Below, in pieces: positions 18,239-26,693 of a stretch of 64,000 nt of DNA. The DNA is taken from assembly GCF_004320525.1 (NCBI RefSeq), contig NZ_SIHX01000001.1:434001-498000 (forward strand). The letters run 5' to 3'. A program made the translations under genes and the position numbers. Source of the stretch: Arthrobacter sp. S39 (lineage in GTDB: Bacteria; Actinomycetota; Actinomycetes; Actinomycetales; Micrococcaceae). How positions within the stretch are numbered: position 1 is the first letter of the stretch; every line of letters begins with the position of its first letter. The notes under the pieces were generated by a model. It saw only the letters and a list, made by a program, of their open reading frames with translations, did no database searches and had not been told where the DNA came from.

Positions 18239-19450
18239 GTGACTACGACCCGTGGCGACCATCCTCCCGAGGACCGTGCAACCGAGCTCGACGCCGGCAC
18301 AGGGCCAACCGATCAAGCACCGGACGGGTGGCGGGTGGACAGCCCCGCTCCCGGCGGCCCTGAACCTTACGGCCCCATGGTTTCGTTCCGTCCAAGGCGC
18401 CGGGGGAAGAAGGTTTCCCTGATGATGGTCTCCGGCGTGGCGGCGCTGGGTCTTGGCCTCGCTGCTGGAACGCTGCCGGTGCCGTATGTTGTGGAAAAAC
18501 CCGGCCCCACGTTCAACACGCTGGGCGAGTCGCAGGGCGCACCGGTCATCAGCGTGACCGGACGCGAGACCTATCCGGCCGCCGGGAACCTGGACCTGAC
18601 CACCGTCTACGTCGACGGCGGCCCTAACGGTCCGGTGAGCATCTTCGGTGCGTTTGCAGCGTGGCTGGACCCGTCCAGGTCGGTGTATCCGCAGGAACTG
18701 ATCTACCCCGTCGGCACCACCAGGGAGCAGGCCGAGGAGCAGAGCTCCGTGGCCATGACCACCTCCCAGGAGAACGCTGTTGCATCGGCGCTCAACGAAC
18801 TGGACATTCCCTTCAGCCAGGAACTGCAGGCCGCGGGACTTTCAACCGGCTCACCGTCCGAAGGGAAGATCGAGCAAGGCGACATCTTCCGGTCGATCAA
18901 CGGAAAGCCCGTCACCGCGCTCTCCGTCATCCAGGATGAGCTTGCCGCGGGCAAAGGCGCACCGGCCGCCGTGGTCCTGGACAGGGGAGGGCAGCCCGTG
19001 ACCCAGGCCATCACGCCGATGGACAACGGTGAGGGCCGCTACATCCTGGGCGTGATGCTTAAGTACAAATTCACCTTCCCCATTGACGTGAAGATCTCCC
19101 TTGACAAGGTGGGCGGCCCGAGCGCGGGGATGATGTTCTCCCTCGGCATTATCGACAAGCTGACGCCCGGGGACCTTACGGGCGGCAGGCATGTGGCCGG
19201 CACCGGCGAGATCACTCCGGACGGCAAGGTGGGACCCATCGGTGGAATCGCCCAGAAGATGCAGGGCGCAAGGTCCGCCGGGGCCACTCTGTTCCTGGCG
19301 CCCGCGGCCAACTGCGACGACGTAACCGGGCACATTCCCGACGGTTTGCAGGTAGTGAAGGTGGAGAATCTCGCCGAGGCGCGTGACGCCGTCGAACTCG
19401 CCGCGTCAGGGCAGGACACCTCCGGTCTTGCGGCCTGTACCAGCAACTAG
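18239..19450 (+). CDS. PDZ and Lon-like protease domain membrane protein (YlbL family)
   Basis: 403 aa from a GTG at 18239, divergent from the zincin-like gene. A short cytoplasmic N-terminus is followed by one membrane helix (about 59-80, VSLMMVSGVAALGLGLAAG). A PDZ-like region around 215-265 contains GDIFRSINGKPV. The C-terminal domain is a Lon-type S16 protease with the Ser-Lys dyad S295 (GGPSAGMMFSL) and K340 (GIAQKMQGA). It is probably anchored with the protease outside the cell. Orthologue of mycobacterial Rv3194c by position and architecture; substrates unknown. Confidence 0.9.
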   Translation: MTTTRGDHPPEDRATELDAGTGPTDQAPDGWRVDSPAPGGPEPYGPMVSFRPRRRGKKVSLMMVSGVAALGLGLAAGTLPVPYVVEKPGPTFNTLGESQGAPVISVTGRETYPAAGNLDLTTVYVDGGPNGPVSIFGAFAAWLDPSRSVYPQELIYPVGTTREQAEEQSSVAMTTSQENAVASALNELDIPFSQELQAAGLSTGSPSEGKIEQGDIFRSINGKPVTALSVIQDELAAGKGAPAAVVLDRGGQPVTQAITPMDNGEGRYILGVMLKYKFTFPIDVKISLDKVGGPSAGMMFSLGIIDKLTPGDLTGGRHVAGTGEITPDGKVGPIGGIAQKMQGARSAGATLFLAPAANCDDVTGHIPDGLQVVKVENLAEARDAVELAASGQDTSGLAACTSN

Positions 19451-19585
19451 ACTGAGGCAGGAACTAAGCTTTACTGCCACTCGTGGCAGATATGACGGAC
19501 GTTGCCATTCGTTTGACCGGTACCGGACGTCGCTCGCACGCACGCTTCGAATGTTAATCTGACGACCAGCTATGAGGTACCGAGT

Positions 19586-22582
19586 TTGTCCCGTCCTGCC
19601 AGCCCCATCCCGCCCGGAAGACCCCCCTCAAGACGAGGTGCCCTGACACCCACGCTCGTTGTTGTCGCCCTCGTGGTGGTGGGTTTTATTTTCTTCGCCA
19701 ATGTGTGGACTGATGTTTTGTGGTACCGGCAGCTTGGCTTCTTCGAAGTATTCCTGACGGAGAACCTGGCGCGGATCGGTATCTTTGTCGCCGGTTTCGC
19801 CATGATGTTCGCCGCGGTGTTCTTCGCCATCCGGATCGCTTACCACGCGCGGCCGGTCTATGCGCCGGACTCCGAGATCAGGGACAACCTGAACCGCTAC
19901 CAGGCCCAGCTTGAACCGGTCCGCCGCGTTGTTATGCTCGGGCTGCCCATCCTCTTTGGCCTTTTTGCCGGCAGCGCCGCGGCCAGCCAGTGGCAGAAAG
20001 TCCTGCTGTTCCTGAACCAGGAACCCTTCGGGCAGGCTGATCCGGAATTCGGCATGGACCTCAGCTTCTACCTGATGACACTGCCGTTCCTGGGATTCAT
20101 CACCGGCTTCCTCATCAGCGTTGTTGTGGTGGCCGGCATTGCCGGGATCCTCACCCACTACCTGTACGGAAGCATCCGCCTGATGGAGCGCGGCGTTTTC
20201 ACCAGCCGCGCCGCGCAGATCCACCTCGCCGTCACCGGCGCTGCCTTCCTCCTGCTGCTGGGAACCAACTTCTGGCTGGACAGGTTCTCAGCCCTGCAGA
20301 GCAACGGCGGACGGTGGGCAGGCGCCCTCTACACCGACGTCAGCGCCGTCATCCCCACCAAGGCCATTCTTGCGGTGGCAGCAGCGCTGGTGGCTATCCT
20401 CTTCATCGTCGCCGCGGTCATCGGCCGCTGGCGCCTGCCGGTGATCGGCACCGCGATGCTCATCATCACCTCCATCCTGGCCGGCGGCGTGTACCCCTGG
20501 GTGATCCAGCAGTTCCAGGTCCGGCCCTCGGAAGAGACGCTGGAGAAGGAGTTCATCCAGCGCAACATCGACAACACGCGAGCCGCCTACGGCCTGGATA
20601 AGATCCAGGTGGACCGGTACGACGCCACCAACACCGCCACCACCGGGGCGCTCGCCCCGGACGCGCAGACCACGGCCAACATCAGGCTCCTCGATCCGAA
20701 CCTGATCTCGGACGCCTTCTCGCAGCTGGAACAGTACCGCCCGTACTACCAGTTCCCCGAGGCCCTGAACGTCGACCGCTACGAAGTGGACGGCAAGGTC
20801 CAGGACACCGTCATCGCGGTCCGCGAACTGAACCCGCAGAATGTGGCCGAGAACCAGCAGAGCTGGCTGAACCAGCACGTTGTGTACACCCACGGCTACG
20901 GCGTCGTTGCAGCGAAGGGCAACAAGTTCACCGTTGACGGCAAGCCCGAATTCCTTCAGTCGGGCATTCCGTCCACCGGTGTCCTCGGCAACGACTCCAC
21001 TTACGAGCCGCGCATCTACTTCGGCGAAAGCTCGCCCGAGTACTCCATTGTCGGAGCACCCGACGGCTCCCCGAACCGTGAACAGGACAGGCCGTCCGGG
21101 CGCGAGGGGGACGGGGAAACCCAGTACACGTTCCAGGGCAACGGCGGCCCCAACGTGGGCAGCTTCTTCAATAAGGTGCTGTACTCCATCAAGTTCCAGT
21201 CCTCGGACCTGCTGCTTTCGGACGGCGTGAACGAGGAATCGCAGATCCTTTACGACCGCAGCCCCCGCGAGCGGGTGGAAAAGGTCGCCCCCTACCTGAC
21301 CGTGGACGGGAACGCCTATCCGGCGGTGGTGGATGGCCGCGTCAAGTGGATCGTGGACGGCTACACCACCAGCCAGTACTACCCGTACTCGCAGCAGGAG
21401 CAGCTCTCGGACGCCACCGCTGACACCCAGACCACGTCCGGTCGCGCCGTCGCACTGCCCAACAGCACCGTCAACTACATCCGGAACTCCGTCAAGGCCA
21501 CCGTGGATGCCTATGACGGATCAGTGACGCTTTACGCCTGGGATGACCAGGACCCGCTGCTGAAGTCCTGGCAGAAGGTTTTCCCGACGTCGTTGAAACC
21601 GTTCTCGGAGATGTCCGGCGACGTTATGAGCCATGTCCGCTATCCCGAGGACCTGTTCAAGGTCCAGCGTCAGCTGCTCGGCAAGTACCACGTGACGGAT
21701 CCGTCCAGCTTCTACAAGACCAACGATGCCTGGAGCGTGCCGGCCGACCCGACCGTGGACACGGACGTTAAGCAGCCGCCGTTCTACATGTCCCTGCAGA
21801 TGCCGGACCAGGACAAGCCGGCGTTCCAGCTGACGTCCTCCTTTATCCCGCAGATCGTCAATGGAAATGCCCGTAACGTTCTCTACGGCTTCCTGGCCGC
21901 GGATTCTGACGCCGGCAACCAGGCCGGGGTCAAGGCTGACAGTTACGGCCAGCTGCGGCTGCTCCAGATCCCGCCGGAGACGCAGGTCCCCGGCCCGGGC
22001 CAGGCGCAGAACAAGTTCAACTCGGACCCCACCGTCTCGCAGGCCCTGAACCTGCTGCGCCAGGGCGCCTCGGATGTGCTGAACGGCAACCTCCTGACGC
22101 TCCCGGTGGGCGGCGGAATCCTGTACGTCCAGCCGGTCTACCTGAAGTCCACGGGTGAAACGTCCTATCCCACGCTGCAGCGTGTGCTGGTGGCCTTCGG
22201 TGACAAGGTCGGTTTCGCGCCGACCCTGGACGCAGCGCTCAAGCAGCTGTTCGGCGGGGACTCCGGTGCTGCCGCCGGCGACTCCGACAACAACGGCCAG
22301 ACGCCTCCGACCCCAGGCACCACGCCGCCGGCGGGTGCTGACGCGAAGGCCGAGCTCAAGGCCGCCCTGGATGAGGCAAGGGCCGCCATCCAGGCCGGCC
22401 AGGCAGCCCTCGCGGCCGGCGACTTCGCAGCTTATGGCGAGCAGCAGAAGAAGATGGCTGCAGCCCTCCAGAAGGCCGTGGATGCGGAGGCCAAGATTCC
22501 GGTGACAGCGCCCGAGCCGGTGCCGTCGCCCACGGCCACTCCGTCCGGGAGCCCGACGCCGTCACCCTCGGCAAGCAACTGA
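19586..22582 (+). CDS. UPF0182 family large membrane protein
   Basis: 998 aa from a TTG at 19586; the nearby ATG at 19572 is out of frame. The N-terminal third holds about seven membrane helices, starting with [18 protein letters not shown] and followed by [13 protein letters not shown], both typical of UPF0182. The remaining ~650 residues form a large, probably extracytoplasmic domain rich in aromatic residues, and the last ~110 residues are Ala/Pro/Ser-rich. Function is unknown. The position next to the PDZ/Lon-like gene is conserved with mycobacterial Rv3193c. Confidence 0.9.
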   Translation: MSRPASPIPPGRPPSRRGALTPTLVVVALVVVGFIFFANVWTDVLWYRQLGFFEVFLTENLARIGIFVAGFAMMFAAVFFAIRIAYHARPVYAPDSEIRDNLNRYQAQLEPVRRVVMLGLPILFGLFAGSAAASQWQKVLLFLNQEPFGQADPEFGMDLSFYLMTLPFLGFITGFLISVVVVAGIAGILTHYLYGSIRLMERGVFTSRAAQIHLAVTGAAFLLLLGTNFWLDRFSALQSNGGRWAGALYTDVSAVIPTKAILAVAAALVAILFIVAAVIGRWRLPVIGTAMLIITSILAGGVYPWVIQQFQVRPSEETLEKEFIQRNIDNTRAAYGLDKIQVDRYDATNTATTGALAPDAQTTANIRLLDPNLISDAFSQLEQYRPYYQFPEALNVDRYEVDGKVQDTVIAVRELNPQNVAENQQSWLNQHVVYTHGYGVVAAKGNKFTVDGKPEFLQSGIPSTGVLGNDSTYEPRIYFGESSPEYSIVGAPDGSPNREQDRPSGREGDGETQYTFQGNGGPNVGSFFNKVLYSIKFQSSDLLLSDGVNEESQILYDRSPRERVEKVAPYLTVDGNAYPAVVDGRVKWIVDGYTTSQYYPYSQQEQLSDATADTQTTSGRAVALPNSTVNYIRNSVKATVDAYDGSVTLYAWDDQDPLLKSWQKVFPTSLKPFSEMSGDVMSHVRYPEDLFKVQRQLLGKYHVTDPSSFYKTNDAWSVPADPTVDTDVKQPPFYMSLQMPDQDKPAFQLTSSFIPQIVNGNARNVLYGFLAADSDAGNQAGVKADSYGQLRLLQIPPETQVPGPGQAQNKFNSDPTVSQALNLLRQGASDVLNGNLLTLPVGGGILYVQPVYLKSTGETSYPTLQRVLVAFGDKVGFAPTLDAALKQLFGGDSGAAAGDSDNNGQTPPTPGTTPPAGADAKAELKAALDEARAAIQAGQAALAAGDFAAYGEQQKKMAAALQKAVDAEAKIPVTAPEPVPSPTATPSGSPTPSPSASN

Positions 22583-22602
22583 CGGGCAACTGACTGGATC
22601 CG

Positions 22603-22642
22603 CCGGCCCGGCCGCACTCCGCAGGGAGCGTGGCCGGGCCGG
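22603..22642 (+). terminator. Hairpin after the UPF0182 gene
   Basis: CCGGCCCGGCC at 22603-22613 pairs with GGCCGGGCCGG at 22632-22642, an 11-bp G+C stem with an 18-nt loop, followed by TTGCGTT. It is a plausible factor-independent terminator with a poor T-run. Confidence 0.5.
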
Positions 22643-22740
22643 TTGCGTTAAAAGGCCCAGGGCGTTGGCCCGGCGCGTCATACCGGCGGCGTCCGCAGGG
22701 CACGGGAGGGCGGCCGAGACGCAGATCACGCCATCTCGAT

Positions 22741-22769
22741 TTGGCCTCCTGTTCACCCGGCGGTAGAGT
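22741..22769 (+). promoter_or_regulatory. Probable promoter of the first tRNA-fMet
   Basis: TTGGCC at 22741-22746 and TAGAGT at 22764-22769 are separated by 17 bp and lie 11 bp before the mature tRNA 5' end, which would give a very short leader. The second tRNA has a similar TAGTGT at 22995-23000, without a good -35 box. Confidence 0.45.
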
Positions 22770-22780
22770 TGTTCTTGCGA

Positions 22781-22854
22781 CGCGGGGTGGAGCAGTTCGG
22801 TAGCTCGCTGGGCTCATAACCCAGAGGTCACAGGTTCAAATCCTGTCCCCGCAA
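22781..22854 (+). tRNA. Initiator tRNA-fMet (CAT), copy 1, no encoded CCA
   Basis: 74 nt, anticodon CAT in GGGCTCATAACCC. Two initiator hallmarks are visible: the C1-A72 mismatch in the acceptor stem (CGCGGGG against CCCCGCA) and three consecutive G-C pairs at the base of the anticodon stem. The 3' end is followed by CTG, not CCA, so CCA must be added after transcription. Confidence 0.95.
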
Positions 22855-22860
22855 CTGACG

Positions 22861-22894
22861 GAAAGTCCGGAACTGGAAACAGTTCCGGACTTTC
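22861..22894 (+). terminator. Terminator of the first tRNA-fMet
   Basis: A perfect 15-bp stem: GAAAGTCCGGAACTG at 22861-22875 pairs with CAGTTCCGGACTTTC at 22880-22894 around a GAAA tetraloop, followed by TGGTTT. It separates the two tRNA genes, so each is probably its own transcription unit. Confidence 0.8.
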
Positions 22895-23011
22895 TGGTTT
22901 AAGCGCCGACCCAGTTTTGGCGTGGCCAGGCGTCGGATGGCGGGGCAAAAAGGGCCGGATATCGGGTGTGGATTTTGCGCCGGCGAAACTAGGGTAGTGT
23001 TGATCAAGCGA

Positions 23012-23088
23012 CGCGGGGTGGAGCAGTTCGGTAGCTCGCTGGGCTCATAACCCAGAGGTCACAGGTTCAAATCCTGTCCCCGCAACCA
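23012..23088 (+). tRNA. Initiator tRNA-fMet (CAT), copy 2, with encoded CCA
   Basis: 77 nt including CCA. The 74-nt body is identical to copy 1, and GCGA directly upstream is also shared. Unlike copy 1, its 3' CCA is encoded. The tandem copies are 157 bp apart. Confidence 0.95.
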
Positions 23089-23091
23089 AGT

Positions 23092-23137
23092 GAAGGCCCC
23101 GGCCGGCAGATATGCCGCCCGGGGTCTTCTTTTTCTT
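23092..23137 (+). terminator. Terminator of the second tRNA-fMet
   Basis: A 16-position stem with one mismatch (left arm 23092-23107, right arm 23114-23129, loop AGATAT) runs into CTTTTTCTTT. This is a strong intrinsic terminator starting 3 nt after the encoded CCA. Confidence 0.85.
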
Positions 23138-23225
23138 TGATTGCTGGTAGTTCCTAGTATTCTCTTTCGCAGAGCCTCAGAAATTTGCGCCTGGGGCCAG
23201 TCATTCTCGAGAGGAATGTTGTTCG

Positions 23226-24158
23226 ATGTCCACACCCACCAAAAAGTCCGGTACTGCGACGGGCAAGCGGAACAGACTCTATTGGGGTGTTCCTGCTGCC
23301 CTGGTGGCGCTGGTGCTGGTGGTGCTGTTCGCCAGGTGGCTGAGGGAGCTTCCGGCGGTCTCGTCGTTCCTGGCGGACTACCCGGGCCATTCAGAGCTCC
23401 CTGACGGCGCTCCCGTCGGATTCCCTGCCTGGCTGGCGTGGCAGCATTTCCTCAACGGGTTCTTCCTGCTGCTGATCATCCGGACCGGCTGGCAGGTGCG
23501 GACCACCACCCGGCCGAGCGGTCACTGGACCCGCAACAACAAGGGCCTGATCAAAACCAAGACACCGCCCACCAAGATCACGCTGGAACTCTGGTTCCAC
23601 CTGACGCTGGACGCCTTGTGGATCCTCAACGGACTGGTGTTTGCCGTCCTCCTGTTCGCGACAGGCCAGTGGACGAGGATCGTCCCCACCAGCTGGGATG
23701 TCTTTCCGAACGCGCTGTCCGCAGCCCTGCAGTACGCATCCTTGAACTGGCCCACCGAAAACGGCTGGATCAACTACAACGCCCTGCAGCTGCTCACCTA
23801 CTTCCTCACCGTCTTCATCGCCGCGCCGCTTGCCTTCATCTCGGGCATCCGGACGTCGTCCGCCTGGCCCAAGAAGGCTGCCGCACTGAACAAGGCGTAC
23901 CCGATCGAACTGGCGCGGGCCATCCATTTCCCGGTCATGATCTACTTCGTGGCGTTCATCGTGGTGCACGTGTTCCTGGTGCTGACCACCGGAGCCCTGC
24001 GGAACCTGAACCACATGTACGCCGTGTCCGACGGCGACGGCTGGCTCGGCTTCTGGATCTTCCTCGTGTCTGTGGCCGTGATGGTGGCGGCATGGTTCCT
24101 CGCCCGGCCCATCTTCCTGCGCCCCATTGCCTCCCTGATGGGCAAGGTCAGCCGCTAA
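23226..24158 (+). CDS. Cytochrome b/b6-type membrane protein
   Basis: 310 aa. About five membrane helices are seen. Histidines inside or at the edge of helices (WQHFLNGFFLLL, ELWFHLTLDALW, RAIHFPVMIYF and FIVVHVFLVL) are placed as in b-type cytochromes of the di-heme cytochrome b561/formate dehydrogenase gamma kind. It could pass electrons between quinones and a partner, but no partner oxidoreductase is encoded next to it. The start ATG at 23226 follows GAGAGGAATG, which serves as ribosome binding site. Confidence 0.75.
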   Translation: MSTPTKKSGTATGKRNRLYWGVPAALVALVLVVLFARWLRELPAVSSFLADYPGHSELPDGAPVGFPAWLAWQHFLNGFFLLLIIRTGWQVRTTTRPSGHWTRNNKGLIKTKTPPTKITLELWFHLTLDALWILNGLVFAVLLFATGQWTRIVPTSWDVFPNALSAALQYASLNWPTENGWINYNALQLLTYFLTVFIAAPLAFISGIRTSSAWPKKAAALNKAYPIELARAIHFPVMIYFVAFIVVHVFLVLTTGALRNLNHMYAVSDGDGWLGFWIFLVSVAVMVAAWFLARPIFLRPIASLMGKVSR

Positions 24159-24201
24159 GGCCCGCCAGGGAAGCCCAGCCCCGCCAGCCGCCGGGAGCAG
24201 G

Positions 24202-25641
24202 CTACTGGCCGTCCTTGAGCCTCTGGTACGTCGCCAGCGCCCGCTCCCGGGACTCCGGCAGGGACACCAGGGGAGGCGGATAGGCTCCTGCCGCCCCGCC
24301 GCTCTTCCACGGTTCGTGGATGGCCTTGTCGCTCAGGCCGGCAATCTCGGGGATGTACTGCCGCAGGTAGCGTCCGCCGGCGTCGAACTTCTTGCTCTGC
24401 GTGACCGGATTGAAGATCCGGAAATACGGGGACGCATCCGCCCCGGACCCGGCCACCCACTGCCAGTTCGCCGGATTACTGGCGGCATCGGCGTCCACCA
24501 GCGTGTCCCAGAACCATTCCTCGCCCAGCCGCCAGTCTGCCAGCATGTTCTTGACCAGGAACGACGCGGCCGCCATCCGGACCCGGTTGTGCATCCAGCC
24601 GCTACTCCAGAGCTGGCGCATCCCGGCGTCGACCAGGGGGTAGCCTGTCCTCCCTTGCTGCCAGGCGCCGAGCTCGGCCTGGGAGGGTTCCTCCCAGCCG
24701 AAGTCATCGAATTCCGGGCGGTAGTTGCGTGTTGCCAGCTGCGGATTGACGTAGAGCAGTTGCCAGCAGAATTCCCGCCAGCCGATCTCGGACCGGAATA
24801 TTCCGACGTCGGCCGGTGCCTGGCGTGGAAACCGCTGCCGGAGCGCATGCCACACCCGGAACGGACTGATCTCGCCGAAGCGGAGGTGGGGGGACAGCCT
24901 GCTGGTTCCCTCGACGCCGGGCACGTCCCGGCCGGTGCCGTAGTCGGCCACCGGCCCGTCAAGGAAGTCCTCCAGGCGGCCGTGCGCGCCGGCTTCGCCT
25001 GGTTCCCAGATTTCTGCCAGGCCTCCGCTCCAGTCGGGCGATTCCGGCAGCCGGGACCAGGACTCCAGAGGTTCACTGTCGGCATGCTTTTTCCGGCCTG
25101 CTGGAGCAGGGGAGGGCAGCCCGGCCGGCGCATCGAACGGCAGCCGGGGTTCGCCGGAGGCGAGGCAGGCGTGCCAGAAGGGCGTGAAGACCTTGTAGGG
25201 GCCGCCGCTGCCGGTGGTGATGGTCCAGGGCTCGAAGAGCAGGCTTGCCTGGAAGCTGGCGGCCTCGAGGCCCTCCCCGGCGGCCCATTCCTTGATGCCG
25301 GCATCCACAGCCCGCTCCGGACCGCCGTAACGGCGGTTCCAGAGGAGATGGGCCGCGCCGGTTTCGTGGACCAGGTCGCGGATGATCCTGGCTGCTGGCC
25401 CCCGCCGGAGGACCAAGGTGGATCCGGCCTCTTCAAGGTCGGCGGCAAGGGATGCCAGGGAGTGGTGGAGCCACCAGCGGACTGCGCCTCCGAGGGGCCG
25501 GATGCCGTCCGATTCCTCGTCGAGGATGTACACGACCGTCAGTGGCAGGCCGAGTTCTGCGGCACGGGTCAGCGCTGGATTGTCGTCCAGGCGTAGATCA
25601 TCACGGAGCCAGACAATGGACGAAGCGGCGGGCGAAGACAT
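24202..25641 (-). CDS. phr: Deoxyribodipyrimidine photolyase (cryptochrome/photolyase family)
   Basis: 479 aa from the ATG at 25641, chosen because GGAAGG lies 1-6 nt upstream-proximal to it and the protein then starts MSSPAASSIVWLRDDLRLDD, the normal family N-terminus; an in-frame ATG six codons upstream is less likely. The antenna-binding N-domain is followed by the FAD-binding C-domain, with GRTGYPLVDAGMRQLW, WMHNRVRM and LVDADAASNPANWQW, typical of class I CPD photolyases. It repairs UV dimers using blue light. Neighbours give no operon: it is followed by the convergent cytochrome gene. Confidence 0.93.
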   Translation of the reverse strand: MSSPAASSIVWLRDDLRLDDNPALTRAAELGLPLTVVYILDEESDGIRPLGGAVRWWLHHSLASLAADLEEAGSTLVLRRGPAARIIRDLVHETGAAHLLWNRRYGGPERAVDAGIKEWAAGEGLEAASFQASLLFEPWTITTGSGGPYKVFTPFWHACLASGEPRLPFDAPAGLPSPAPAGRKKHADSEPLESWSRLPESPDWSGGLAEIWEPGEAGAHGRLEDFLDGPVADYGTGRDVPGVEGTSRLSPHLRFGEISPFRVWHALRQRFPRQAPADVGIFRSEIGWREFCWQLLYVNPQLATRNYRPEFDDFGWEEPSQAELGAWQQGRTGYPLVDAGMRQLWSSGWMHNRVRMAAASFLVKNMLADWRLGEEWFWDTLVDADAASNPANWQWVAGSGADASPYFRIFNPVTQSKKFDAGGRYLRQYIPEIAGLSDKAIHEPWKSGGAAGAYPPPLVSLPESRERALATYQRLKDGQ

Positions 25642-25709
25642 GCCTTCCACGCTACACACATCCGCCCGGAGCCGCGTGGGCGGGTTCGGTCGGCTTTTCA
25701 GGGACGGCG

Positions 25710-25740
25710 AAGGCCGGGGTTCATCCTGAACCCCGGCCTT
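25710..25740 (-). terminator. Terminator after pspA
   Basis: AAGGCCGGGGTTCA pairs with TGAACCCCGGCCTT (14 bp, 3-nt loop TCC). It lies between the end of the PspA gene and the start of the photolyase gene, both on the minus strand, and should separate their transcription. Confidence 0.7.
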
Positions 25741-25772
25741 GAGCCTGCCCGGCGAGTCCGGGCACGTGGTGT

Positions 25773-26567
25773 TTACAGCTTGTCGAAGTCGGCTTCGTCC
25801 ACCGTGGACCCAGCACCGGCTCCCGCAGCCGAGGCGCCGATCGCGGGCTTGGCGGCGCCGCCGGACTTCAGCGCCGCAAGGCGCGCTTCGATCTCGACCT
25901 GTTCGCCGAGGTCCTCAAGCTGGTTGAACTGTGCGTCGAGGCTGGACTCGGCAAGTTCCTGCTGGCCCCTGACCTTCGCCTCTTCCCGGCGGATCTTTTC
26001 CTCGAACCGGCCCACCTCGGAGGTGGGGTCCATGAAGTCGATGCTCTTGATGGCGTCGTGGACCTGTGACTGGGCTGCGGCTGTCTTGGAGCGGGCCACG
26101 AGTTCATTGCGCTTGCTGGTGAGCTCGTTGAGCTTGCCCTTCATCTGGCCAAGGCCGGTCTTGAGCTTGTCCACCACTTCCCGCTGTGAGGAGATGCTGG
26201 GCTCCGCGCCCTTGGCTTCGTTCTCGGCTGACATCTGGCGCTGCAGTGCCACCTTGGCCAGGTTGTCGAACTTTTCGGCGTCTGCGGCGTGCCCGCTGCC
26301 CCGGTACTCGTCGGCCTTGCGCGACGCCGCGAGGGCTTTGTTGCCCCAGTCGCGGGCGTTCTTTACGTCTTCGTTGTAGTCGTCCTCGAGCATGCGCAGG
26401 TTGCCGATGGTCTGCGCCACGGCGGATTCAGCCTCGGCGATGTTGTTGGTGTAGTCCCGGACCATCTGGTCCAGCATCTTCTGCGGATCCTCAGCGTTGT
26501 CCAGCAAGGAGTTGATGTTTGCCTTTGCAAGCTGCGCGATGCGGCCGAAAATGGACTGCTTAACCAT
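25773..26567 (-). CDS. pspA: PspA/IM30 family protein
   Basis: 264 aa, almost entirely alpha-helical with long coiled-coil stretches. The N-terminal amphipathic helix MVKQSIFGRIAQLAKANI and DNAEDPQKMLDQMVRDY are typical of PspA/IM30 (ESCRT-III relatives), which bind stressed membranes and help to keep the proton gradient. The last ~25 residues are Gly/Ala-rich. It follows the TPM-domain gene on the same strand, about 126 bp away, and the pair recurs in actinobacteria. No PspF-type regulator is nearby. Confidence 0.92.
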   Translation of the reverse strand: MVKQSIFGRIAQLAKANINSLLDNAEDPQKMLDQMVRDYTNNIAEAESAVAQTIGNLRMLEDDYNEDVKNARDWGNKALAASRKADEYRGSGHAADAEKFDNLAKVALQRQMSAENEAKGAEPSISSQREVVDKLKTGLGQMKGKLNELTSKRNELVARSKTAAAQSQVHDAIKSIDFMDPTSEVGRFEEKIRREEAKVRGQQELAESSLDAQFNQLEDLGEQVEIEARLAALKSGGAAKPAIGASAAGAGAGSTVDEADFDKL

Positions 26568-26639
26568 GGTGTTACCTTTCGTCCTGCTCAGTGGTGGCCA
26601 CTGAAATCAGTGAACAGTTGTTGTACCGCTATCTATACG

Positions 26640-26686
26640 CCGGGCGGCTCGTTCCGCCCGGTGCCTAGTCTTAGGTGCCTAGTCTT
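26640..26686 (-). repeat. Hairpin and 14-bp tandem duplication between the TPM gene and pspA
   Basis: CCGGGCGG (26640-26647) and CCGCCCGG (26654-26661) can form a short hairpin. Overlapping its end is a tandem duplication: GGTGCCTAGTCTTA at 26660-26673 followed by GGTGCCTAGTCTT at 26674-26686. The hairpin may act as a weak terminator after the TPM gene; the duplication looks like replication slippage. Confidence 0.5.
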
Positions 26687-26693
26687 GCCGGGG

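Noticed and set aside
19474..19489. Small hairpin CTGCCA/TGGCAG after the PDZ/Lon-like gene
   Set aside because: Six base pairs without a T-run are too weak to call a terminator.
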